NCBI RefSeq assembly: GCF_000332335.1
Contig: NZ_KB235949.1
Coordinates: 300,781-364,780 of the forward strand
Reading direction: 5' to 3'
DNA length: 64,000 nt
Source: Kamptonema formosum PCC 10802
GTDB lineage: Bacteria; Cyanobacteriota; Cyanobacteriia; Cyanobacteriales; Oscillatoriaceae
The notes under the pieces were generated by a model that saw nothing but the letters and a program-made list of their open reading frames with translations, searched no databases and was not told where the DNA came from. The position numbers and the translations under genes were made by a program. Of the stretch, positions 44,574 to 52,468 are shown piece by piece (position 1 is the stretch's first letter; every line of letters begins with the position of its first letter).

Positions 44574-46127
44574 TTAAACTGACATTGGCAGGGTTACGGT
44601 AAAAGTCGTGCCGGCACCCACTTCCGACTCCACGGAAATTTGGCCCCCGTGCAATTCGACAGACCGTTTGACAATGGCGAGCCCCAGTCCCGTCCCGGAA
44701 ATCGTGCCGGCGTTTGTGGCCCGCTGGAAAGCGTCAAATATTTGATGGAGGTCTTCTGGGGGGATGCCAATCCCCCGGTCTTGAATCCGGAAGACGGCCA
44801 CCCGCATTTGGCCGTTTGGCTCTGGGATTGCGGGAGTGGGATCTCTACCATTCTCCCACTCAGCGCCTGCGGGGTGACAGGTCAATTCTATACGAATGGG
44901 GCTGTCTTGAGGGGAATACTTAATCGCATTGGAGAGCAGGTGAGTGAGAATGTACCGCAGCAGTTTGTCATCCATGTTAGCACCGGCGCAGTTGCCCTGA
45001 CAAGAAAAGGTGAGGGGGTGCTGGTTGGAGTCCGACCGGCGCAACTCTTCGACCAGGTCGTAACAGAACTTTTCTAAATCGAGAGGGGTGGGGTTAAACT
45101 CCAGTTTGCCGGCATCTACTTTCCCGATGACCAGGATGTCTTCTAGCAACTCGGTCATCCGCTTGACAGCAGCTTGAATCCGCTGGAAATGGGTTTGTTT
45201 TTTGTCTTCCGCCCATTTGTAGCTGTAACTTTCCAGCAATCCCGCCGACAGCAGGATGGTGCTGAGCGGGGTGCGAAACTCGTGGGAGACCATCGAGACA
45301 AATCTGGCCCTGAGGGCGGAGAGCTCCTTTTCTTTTTCCAGCGCCTCGATAATTTTTGACTCGGCTTGCTTGCGCTCGCTAATGTCCCGCCCTTCCGCAA
45401 TCAGCAGCAGCACTTTCCCCGTCTCGTCAAACACCGGCTTGAGGGAAAAGTCAACAGTCGCCACGGCATCTCCGGCACCGCGCAGCTCGACCTCGTAGCG
45501 GACAAACTCGCCTTTCGCCGCTGCCAAAATCGCTTGTTGCAGCTGCTCGCGCGCCGGTGAGAGCTGCCAACTTTGCGTTTCCCAAAAAGGACGCCCCATC
45601 ACGTCTTCTTCGCGGACACCGGCTTCCTTGAGCGCCGTCTGGTTCATTTCCAGCACAGTGCCATCAGGAGCCAGCAGTGCAGTTAATTGAAAGGTTTGGT
45701 CAAAAATAGCGCGAAAGCGCCGCTCGCTTTCCTGCAGCATCTGCAAGGTTTGCGAGCGCTCGATGGCATAGCGAATGGCTCGCACTAGCAATTGAGCGGT
45801 GATCTGACCCTTGACGAGATAGTCCTGCGCCCCCATCCGCACCGCCTCCAGCGCCGCCGCCTCATCATTCAAACCCGTCATCACCACCATCGGCGTGTCG
45901 GGTGCGACTTCCCGCAGGCGCGTCAGAGTTTCCAATCCGTGACTGTCGGGGAGGGAGAGGTCTAGCAAAACGATGTCAAAGCTGCCGGCTCTCAGCTGAT
46001 CTTGCGCTTCCCGCCGCAGTTCCACCGGCACCACCTCCCACTCCACACCCGCAGATGCTTCCAGGAGTTCTTGCAGGAAATCAGCGTCGGCGGGGTTATC
46101 TTCTACCAGCAGTATTTTAATCGGCAT
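44574..46127 (-). CDS. Receiver-PAS-histidine kinase
   Basis: 517 aa. REC (about 1-125) is of a different subgroup (LLVEDNPADADFL, IVLLDLSLPDSHGLETL, VVMTGLNDE, DYLVKGQ with Lys). A PAS domain follows (about 135-255, RFRAIFDQTFQLTALLAPDGTVLEMN). HisKA has H in SMVSHEFRTPLSTI; HATPase has SNAIKYSP, IQDRGIGI and GTGLGLAI. The kinase half closely resembles that of the 374-aa gene ending at 51333, suggesting duplication. It ends 35 bases before the REC-pseudo-DHp gene, so the three genes from 46127 down to 42090 look like one operon. Confidence 0.92.
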   Translation of the reverse strand: MPIKILLVEDNPADADFLQELLEASAGVEWEVVPVELRREAQDQLRAGSFDIVLLDLSLPDSHGLETLTRLREVAPDTPMVVMTGLNDEAAALEAVRMGAQDYLVKGQITAQLLVRAIRYAIERSQTLQMLQESERRFRAIFDQTFQLTALLAPDGTVLEMNQTALKEAGVREEDVMGRPFWETQSWQLSPAREQLQQAILAAAKGEFVRYEVELRGAGDAVATVDFSLKPVFDETGKVLLLIAEGRDISERKQAESKIIEALEKEKELSALRARFVSMVSHEFRTPLSTILLSAGLLESYSYKWAEDKKQTHFQRIQAAVKRMTELLEDILVIGKVDAGKLEFNPTPLDLEKFCYDLVEELRRSDSNQHPLTFSCQGNCAGANMDDKLLRYILTHLLSNAIKYSPQDSPIRIELTCHPAGAEWENGRDPTPAIPEPNGQMRVAVFRIQDRGIGIPPEDLHQIFDAFQRATNAGTISGTGLGLAIVKRSVELHGGQISVESEVGAGTTFTVTLPMSV

Positions 46128-46171
46128 GGTTTGATTTTAGACCGTAGATTTTATATTTTAGATTGGCACCC

Positions 46172-46242
46172 GTTTGTAGTTGGGCTTTAGCCCACGTTTG
46201 TAGTTGGGCTTTAGCCCACGTTTGTAGTTGGGCTTTAGCCCA
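46172..46242. repeat. Three tandem 24-base units with TGGGCTTTAGCCCA palindromes
   Basis: Units start at 46172, 46196 and 46220. Each carries GTTTGTAGT followed by the palindrome TGGGCTTTAGCCCA. There are no unique spacers, so this is not CRISPR. The rest of the gap to 46569 contains degenerate AGAAACCCGG-type pieces and a CTCTCCCACAAGGGGAGAGG palindrome. Confidence 0.92.
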
Positions 46243-46569
46243 GCAATAGCCTTCATACCATAAACCGGGTTTCTTAGGAGGGTAGGGACAGGCCCCCGTG
46301 CCTGCCCCCGGTTTCTTAGGGAGCATCCCATTTTTGTAATCCCCCTCACCCCCAACCCCTCTCCCACAAGGGGAGAGGGGAGAATTCTTGATTTCCCCCC
46401 CTCTCCCAGGGCGGGAGAGGGGGGTTAGGGGGGTGAGGGTGACAGTCTTTGCAAAAACGGAATGCCCCCGGTTTCTTACCGCTTCAGAAGAAGACTTGAC
46501 CTCAATAACCGAGCCAATTCCCTGAACGACCTGGCTAAAAAAAGGCCCCTGACTGCGAGCGCTCATGCC

Positions 46570-48267
46570 CTACTTTTTTCCCATCATACTTTTAATTTGC
46601 CCCTCAGACCAAAACGCTTCCTTCTGGAATTCGTCGCAGTTCAGTTTTCTCAAAACATCTACCTGCGCTTCCCCAGAAATCCCGTCCGCTACCGCCCTGA
46701 GTTTCAGGCCGTGGGCCATTTGAATGATGGCACTGATGGCCGGCGCATTTTGCGAGATATTCGCCACCAGGCTGCCCTCAATCTTTAAACTGTCAAGCCC
46801 CAGCTGATCCAGATAGCTCAAGGTTGTGTGCCCCAAACCAAACTGGCTGATTGTGGTTTTAACTCCCAAGCGCTTCAAGGCCAGAAACTTTGAGGCGGTC
46901 ACATTGGCATTTTTCGCTGTCGCTACCGTATCAGCCGCTATCTCTAGCTCTAAAAACTGGCTCTCAAGCCCGACCAGCTTTAATATCTCCGCGACAGTCC
47001 TGTAAAGATTCTCGGACTCAAACATTTTGGCAGACATTTGGCAAGACACCCGCAAGTATATCCCAGAAGCTTGCCAGATTTTTGCTTGCTGGCAAGCCGT
47101 CCGCAGCGCCCACTCGTCCAGTTCTGGCCTGAAGCCAGACTCTTCAGCCAGGGACTGGACTTTAGCGGATGATATCCAGCCTATCACAGGATGGTTCCAG
47201 CGGACAGCAGCTCCCACACCGGCAATTTGATTTTTGCGAAGATCGACTCGTGGCTGGTAAAATACCTGCAGGGATTTTCTCTGCCAGCCGGCGTACAAGT
47301 CGGCGGCGAGCTGTAAATCTTGAGAAGTCTCCAGTCCAAACATGGGCCGGCTGTAGATTTTGCAGCGATTGCCTCCCTCTCGCTTGGCTTCCCCCATCGC
47401 CACACCGGCTTGCCGGCGCAGTTCTTCGAGACTGGGGGCGAGCGGGTGAAACGCGATGCCAATAGTTGCCGTCAGCGGAATCGATTTGCCGGCAATCGCA
47501 AAAGGCTGAGCGATAGCCTTGAGTAGCTCTCTGGCCGTTGCTACAGCCAGCTCCTGGTCGCTCGCCGGCGGCAGGACGATGGCGAACTCGTCGCCGCCAA
47601 GTCTGGCAACACCGGCCCCCTCAATTTTACCAGTAAAATCAGCTAGCCGCTCAGCGAGTTTTTGCAAAATCAGGTTGCCATTAGAATAGCCAATAGCATC
47701 ATTAATTCGCCCCAGCCGGTCTGCGCCCACAAGCAGGAAAGGAACCAGGCGGCTGTTCCTGTCAGTTTTGGCAATTGCCTGCTGCAAATACCCCGCCTCT
47801 CCTGCGAGAGCCGACGGGTTGGGCAAGCCGGTGAGCGGGTCAAAATTTTCTAGGCGCTCCAGCCGGTCAGACATTTGTCTGAGTGTTTGATTCTGCTGTG
47901 CCACTCTGTTCAGTCTCGCCCGGATTGCCTCCAGCAGCTCAGCGTTGGTGCAAGGCTTGACAAGATAGTCATCCGCTCCCAGATTCATCCCCTGACGCAA
48001 GTCAGTTCGCTCACCTTTTGCCGTCAAGAAAATGAAGGGAATCTTCGCTGTTGCTGGGTCTTGGCGCAATTCTTCCAAGACGCCATAACCGTCCAGTTCG
48101 GGCATCATCACATCGCAAACAATCAGGTCAAAGTCGTGGCTCCGGGCTAGCCTGACGCCCTCACGGCCATTTTTCGCTCCCATCGCCTCGAAATCTTCTG
48201 CTTCCAGCAAATCCAGTATGCTGTTCCGAATATCTGCGGTATCTTCGATTACCAGGATTTGAGTCAT
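46570..48267 (-). CDS. Receiver-GGDEF-EAL protein, GGDEF intact, EAL degenerate
   Basis: 565 aa. REC is complete (VIEDTA, LIVCDVMMPE, FLTAKGE, DDYLVKPCTNAEL). The GGDEF domain has DPLTGLPN and a perfect GGDEF motif (RLGGDEFAIVLPP), so cyclase activity is plausible; the RxxD inhibition site just upstream is absent. The EAL domain is recognisable in fold but lost: EAL reads GAA (VGAAVRWNHP), [10 protein letters not shown] reads SQFGLGHTTL, LKID reads LKIE, and the C-terminal QGYLFSRP is gone. It should make, not destroy, c-di-GMP. It is thus the functional opposite of the two EAL-intact relatives in this island. Confidence 0.92.
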   Translation of the reverse strand: MTQILVIEDTADIRNSILDLLEAEDFEAMGAKNGREGVRLARSHDFDLIVCDVMMPELDGYGVLEELRQDPATAKIPFIFLTAKGERTDLRQGMNLGADDYLVKPCTNAELLEAIRARLNRVAQQNQTLRQMSDRLERLENFDPLTGLPNPSALAGEAGYLQQAIAKTDRNSRLVPFLLVGADRLGRINDAIGYSNGNLILQKLAERLADFTGKIEGAGVARLGGDEFAIVLPPASDQELAVATARELLKAIAQPFAIAGKSIPLTATIGIAFHPLAPSLEELRRQAGVAMGEAKREGGNRCKIYSRPMFGLETSQDLQLAADLYAGWQRKSLQVFYQPRVDLRKNQIAGVGAAVRWNHPVIGWISSAKVQSLAEESGFRPELDEWALRTACQQAKIWQASGIYLRVSCQMSAKMFESENLYRTVAEILKLVGLESQFLELEIAADTVATAKNANVTASKFLALKRLGVKTTISQFGLGHTTLSYLDQLGLDSLKIEGSLVANISQNAPAISAIIQMAHGLKLRAVADGISGEAQVDVLRKLNCDEFQKEAFWSEGQIKSMMGKK

Positions 48268-48305
48268 CAGCCTTTTTTCTCCTTCTTAATTTTTAAGCTA
48301 TCTCT

Positions 48306-48418
48306 CGTTCCCAGCCTCAGGCTGGGAACGCAATCTGGAGGCTCTGCCTCCTTTGGGAACGCAATCTGGAGGCTCTGCCTCCTTTGGGAACGCAATCTGG
48401 AGGCTCTGCCTCCTTTCA
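48306..48418. repeat. GTTCCCAGGC-family palindrome followed by three tandem 32-33 base copies
   Basis: GTTCCCAGCCTCAGGCTGGG is followed by three copies of a unit with GGAACGCAATCTGGAGGCTC and TGCCTCCTTTG. Heptamer runs (GTTAGGG and CCCCATG types) follow at about 48480-48550. Confidence 0.92.
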
Positions 48419-48567
48419 ACGGAAAAGCAGGTTAAAAGCCTAACAGCTTACTCGCTTCTTATATTCTGCCCTATTTAGCTGTTAGGGGTTAGGGGTTAGG
48501 AGTTAGGGGAAAAGCCGGTGCCCCATGCCCCATGCCCCATGCCCCATGCCCAATCCAAAATGCCCGC

Positions 48568-48999
48568 TCACTCCACCGGCAGTTTTACCACAGCCAGCCA
48601 GAAATCCTCAATTAACTTTACCACCTTGGTGAACTGATCGAAATCCACCGGCTTAGTGATATAGCAATTCGCGTGCAGCGAGTAAGACTTGAGAATATCC
48701 TCCTCGGCGGCTGAAGTGGTGAGAATCACCACCGGAATCCTCATGAATTGCGGGTCAGACTTAATTTCTGTCAGGACTTCCAGACCGCTTTTTTTGGGCA
48801 GGTTGAGGTCGAGCAAAATCACGTCCGGACGGGGTGCCTTCGCGTGGGCACCCTCCCGCCTGAGAAACGCCAGCGCTTCCACCCCATCCTCTACGACGTG
48901 GAGGTTGTTGAGAACCTTGCTCTCGCCCAGGGTTTCCACCGCCAGGTCAGCATCGCTGGGGGAATCTTCGACGAGCAGAATTTCGATGGGCTTGACCAT
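48568..48999 (-). CDS. Rcp1-type single-domain response regulator
   Basis: A stand-alone receiver of 143-148 aa. The pattern [46 protein letters not shown] and ANCYITKP matches the Rcp1 family, the partner of phytochrome kinase Cph1 and relatives. The ATG of [12 protein letters not shown] was chosen; a GTG five codons upstream (49014) is possible. It lies 125-140 bases downstream of the ethylene-receptor-like kinase, whose kinase domain is Cph1-like, so the two are the obvious phosphotransfer pair. No output domain is present; it probably works through protein contacts or a phosphorelay. Confidence 0.9.
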   Translation of the reverse strand: MVKPIEILLVEDSPSDADLAVETLGESKVLNNLHVVEDGVEALAFLRREGAHAKAPRPDVILLDLNLPKKSGLEVLTEIKSDPQFMRIPVVILTTSAAEEDILKSYSLHANCYITKPVDFDQFTKVVKLIEDFWLAVVKLPVE

Positions 49000-49139
49000 T
49001 CTTATATCACTCACAGGACTGTCCGTTCAATTGAGATCGCAAAAAATCTAGTAGTTTTCTTACTCCCCTTCTCCCACAAGGGGAGAGGGGGTTGGGGGGC
49101 TCGGGGCCCCCTATGGGGATGGGGGGGAAGAGGGGGCAT

Positions 49140-51176
49140 TTATGGGGTTAATCCACCGGACACGATCTTAGTGGACTGTCCGATTGCGGGGATTGTAAAA
49201 TAAAACGTCGCTCCTTCTCCCACCTGGGACTCAACCCAGATGCGCCCGCCGTGGCGCTCGACAATCCGCTTGCAGATTGCCAGTCCAATGCCGGTGCCGG
49301 CATATTCCCGGCGCGAGTGCAGGCGCTGGAAAATGAGGAAAATTCGCTCAGCGTACTCGGGAGCGATGCCAATGCCGCTATCGCGGACGGCAAACACCCA
49401 CTCAGCGTTTTTCAAGACGGCAGAAATGTGAACTTCCGGCACATCTGAGCTGCTGAATTTGATAGCGTTGCCGATGAGATTTTGCAGCAGCTGCACGAGC
49501 TGCCCCCCATCTGCCATTATAGTTGGCAGGGGGTCGCAAGTCACTGCGGCATTTTTTTCGGCAATTGCCACTTGCAGATTTGTGAGCGTTTGCTTGAACA
49601 CAGCGTTGCAGTCTGTGAGCTGAAACTCCTTGCCTTTTGTCCCCACTCGCGAATAAGCCAGCAAGTCATGAATCAGCTGCTGCATGCGAGTCGCGCCATC
49701 CACAATGTAGGCGACCCACTTGTCCGCCTTGGCATCCAGCTGGCCTTGATAGCGCTGGGACAGCAGTTGAGTGTAGCTCGTAACCGCTCGCAGGGGCTCT
49801 TGCAAGTCGTGGGATGCCACATAGGCAAACTGCTCCAGTTCCAAGTTGGAGCGCTTGAGATTTTCTGTCAGTTCTTGCAATTGCCGCTGTGCCTCTTTGC
49901 GCTCGACAACTTCACTCAGCAGCTGGGCGTTGGAAGCTGACAGCTGAGCCGTGCGCTCTCGCACTTTGCGTTCGAGACTCTCATTGAGCTGTTTAATTTC
50001 CGCTTCGGCTTGCTTGCGCTCGGTGATATCTCGCACAATACAAATCAAGCCCCCGTCTTCCAGCGCTGTCAGCGAGACTTCCTGGGCGTAGGTGCTGCCA
50101 TCGCGCTTTTTGCCGAACCCTTCGCCCCGCCACGAACCTTTGATAAAGAACTCTGGCATAATTTCTTCTTCAAACCTTTTTAGTTCGCTGCTGCTGTAGA
50201 GAAGTTTCCAGGTTTTGCCGATAAGTTCCGCTGGGCTGTCGTAGCCATAGACGCGAGCGTGAGCCTGATTCATGTAGGTGTACTCCCCGTTTTTATTGAG
50301 AATGGCGATCCCGTCTGTAGCGGCTTCTATCGCTGCTGAGCGCCGGTGCAGCGCCTCTTCGGCTTGTTTGAGGGGAGTGATGTCGCGGGCTGCGGCATAT
50401 ATCAGCCCCTCTGCCACCACCGGCACAGATGACCACGACAGCCATTTATAAGACCCATCTTTGCAGCGATAGCGGTTCCGGAAATAGAAAACAGTCTCGC
50501 CGCGCTCTATCTGTTTCTGCGCAACATTAAGGGTGGCGTCCCTGTCTTCGGGATGGACAAAATTGAGAAACGGTAGGGCTGTAAATTCCTCTGGAGTGTA
50601 GCCGAGAAGCGTTTCTACGGCTGGATTCACGCGCTTTAAATAGCCGTCTGCCCCCGCTACGCACAGCATGTCAGCCGAGAGGTTAAAGATGCGGTTCAGT
50701 TCCGCTTCCGCCTCCCGCCGAATGGCTATTTCCTTTTGCAAATCTCGGTTAGCCGCTTCTATTTGAGCTAGGTTTGCAACCGCCAACGCTTGCGGAATTA
50801 AGGGCATCAACCGCCTGGCGATGACAACGGCAATGGCCACAGAAATAAAGTTCATAACTCCGGCCACATTGCTTCGATTCCAGAGCGTCCAAACCTCTAT
50901 TAAGTGGGTAGTGCCGCAGGCGATTATGAAACCTCCTAACAGCCAGAACATCCCGCGAAATGGCAAATTTTTTCGCCGGCGGGCCAAGTCAAACACCCAG
51001 AGCGCAATTGTGTAGGAAACAACAACAGTCAAAAAGTCGGAAACAGCCTGCATCACTGCTATATCTGACTTCCACCGGCTGCATGTCCCGTCAGGGATAA
51101 AGGCTAGATCCAAGTAGGAGCTACTTGGCCGGATAAACTTACCCGAAACCAAAAGGTTATTGAATAAGTATAGCAT
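49140..51176 (-). CDS. Ethylene-receptor-like membrane histidine kinase (ETR-type sensor, PAS, PAS, kinase)
   Basis: About 678 aa. The N-terminus holds a leading hydrophobic stretch and three membrane helices matching the ethylene-binding domain of ETR1 and cyanobacterial Etr1: VSDFLTVVVSYTIAL, FWLLGGFIIACGTTHLIEVW and VMNFISVAIAVVIAR. The copper-ligand Cys and His are kept in CGTTHL, as is the Asp of SDF; the Tyr of helix 1 aligns with Ser. Two PAS domains follow (RIFNLSADMLCVAG, AIEAATDGIAILN), then a coiled coil. The kinase is of the Cph1 type: H in ASHDLQEPLRAV, NAIKFSS, VRDSGIGI, GTGIGLAI. A GTG start at 51203 is an alternative. Ligand binding is inferred from conserved residues, not proven. 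Confidence 0.88.
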   Translation of the reverse strand: MLYLFNNLLVSGKFIRPSSSYLDLAFIPDGTCSRWKSDIAVMQAVSDFLTVVVSYTIALWVFDLARRRKNLPFRGMFWLLGGFIIACGTTHLIEVWTLWNRSNVAGVMNFISVAIAVVIARRLMPLIPQALAVANLAQIEAANRDLQKEIAIRREAEAELNRIFNLSADMLCVAGADGYLKRVNPAVETLLGYTPEEFTALPFLNFVHPEDRDATLNVAQKQIERGETVFYFRNRYRCKDGSYKWLSWSSVPVVAEGLIYAAARDITPLKQAEEALHRRSAAIEAATDGIAILNKNGEYTYMNQAHARVYGYDSPAELIGKTWKLLYSSSELKRFEEEIMPEFFIKGSWRGEGFGKKRDGSTYAQEVSLTALEDGGLICIVRDITERKQAEAEIKQLNESLERKVRERTAQLSASNAQLLSEVVERKEAQRQLQELTENLKRSNLELEQFAYVASHDLQEPLRAVTSYTQLLSQRYQGQLDAKADKWVAYIVDGATRMQQLIHDLLAYSRVGTKGKEFQLTDCNAVFKQTLTNLQVAIAEKNAAVTCDPLPTIMADGGQLVQLLQNLIGNAIKFSSSDVPEVHISAVLKNAEWVFAVRDSGIGIAPEYAERIFLIFQRLHSRREYAGTGIGLAICKRIVERHGGRIWVESQVGEGATFYFTIPAIGQSTKIVSGGLTP

Positions 51177-51332
51177 AATCAAACCCGAAAAAAACTGAGT
51201 CACCCCTAAATTGCCCTAACTAATTTCTCTAACCCGCCCCCACCGGCTGCAGCACCCACTTGAGATAGATAGTATTTTTGTCGCCGGACGAAAAATCCTT
51301 GATATCCGGGGGGTCAATCCAAAATCCAAAAT

Positions 51333-52457
51333 CTAAAATCCAAAATTCGTATAGGGCAAAGTCACAGTAAACCTAGTGCCGGCACCCACTTCCGACTTTA
51401 CGTCAATCTCACCCCCGTGCAAGTCCACAGCTCTTTTGACAATGGCCAGCCCCAGTCCAGTCCCTTGAATTGTGCCGACGTTAGTGGCGCGGTAGAAGGT
51501 TTCAAAGAGCCGGTCCACGTCTTCTGGGGGAATTCCGATTCCCCGATCTTGGATGCGGAACACCACCGCCGGCGATTGCTCTTCTCCCCTATGTTCGAGA
51601 GCAGTCAGTTCAAAGTCAACCGTGCTGCCTTCCGGAGAATACTTGATGGCATTCGAGAGCAAATTGCTGAGGATATGCCGCAGCATTTTATCATCCATTA
51701 TAGCATCGTTTAGCCTCCCTTGACTGACAAAGTTGATGCAGTGCTTGTTGACATCTGTGATTTGGATTTCTTCCGCGATTTCGCGGCAGAACTGTTCCAA
51801 ATCGAGGGGAGCCGGGTTAAACTCCAGCTTTCCCGCTTCGGCTTTCCCGATCACCAGGATATCCTCTAGCAGCCCCGTCATTTGTCTGACAGCGGTTTGA
51901 ATGCGGTGCAAGTGAGTGACTTTTTTTTCTTCTGGCCATTTGGGGCCATAAGTTTCCAGCAAGCCGGCAGAAAATAAGATCGTGGACAGCGGCGTGCGGA
52001 ACTCGTGAGAGACCATCGAGACAAACCGGGATTTTAGCTCGTTGAGTTCTTTTTCTTTTTGCAACGCTTTGCGGACTTCTGATTCGGATCTGTGCCGCGC
52101 CATTGCGATCTCAACCGTTGTGTGCAGCTCTCTCTCTTCAAAAGGTTTGACAATATAGCCAAAAGGCTCCGCTTTCTTGGCTCGCTCCAAGGTACTTAAA
52201 TCTGTATGAGCCGTCAGAAACACGACCGGGATATTAAACCGGCGGCGGATTTGCTCCGCAGCTTCTATCCCGTCGATCTTGCCTCTCAACATAATATCCA
52301 TCAGCACTAAATCGGGCTGCATTTCTGCCGCTCCCTCAATGGCCTTGTCGCCGGCGGAAACAACCGAAGGAACCTCATACCCTAATTTTTTTAAAGTTTT
52401 CCTGATATCCATGCCGATGATGACTTCATCTTCGACTACCAAAATTTTTACATTCAT
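51333..52457 (-). CDS. Receiver-histidine kinase hybrid
   Basis: 374 aa, same plan as the gene at 32380-33504: REC with VEDEV, LVLMDIML (phospho-Asp), FLTAHTD, IVKPFEEREL; HisKA with H in SMVSHEFRTPLSTI; HATPase with SNAIKYSP, IQDRGIGI and GTGLGLAI. It starts 11 bases after the stop of no other gene but only 11 bases before the next gene's end on the same strand: the multi-PAS kinase upstream ends at 52469, so the two are almost certainly one transcript. By position it is the likely phospho-acceptor of that kinase. Confidence 0.92.
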   Translation of the reverse strand: MNVKILVVEDEVIIGMDIRKTLKKLGYEVPSVVSAGDKAIEGAAEMQPDLVLMDIMLRGKIDGIEAAEQIRRRFNIPVVFLTAHTDLSTLERAKKAEPFGYIVKPFEERELHTTVEIAMARHRSESEVRKALQKEKELNELKSRFVSMVSHEFRTPLSTILFSAGLLETYGPKWPEEKKVTHLHRIQTAVRQMTGLLEDILVIGKAEAGKLEFNPAPLDLEQFCREIAEEIQITDVNKHCINFVSQGRLNDAIMDDKMLRHILSNLLSNAIKYSPEGSTVDFELTALEHRGEEQSPAVVFRIQDRGIGIPPEDVDRLFETFYRATNVGTIQGTGLGLAIVKRAVDLHGGEIDVKSEVGAGTRFTVTLPYTNFGF

Positions 52458-52468
52458 TGACGCGCTAC

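Noticed and set aside
46172..46242. Possible CRISPR array
   Set aside because: Three head-to-tail 24-base units with no unique spacers and no cas genes; it is a simple tandem repeat.
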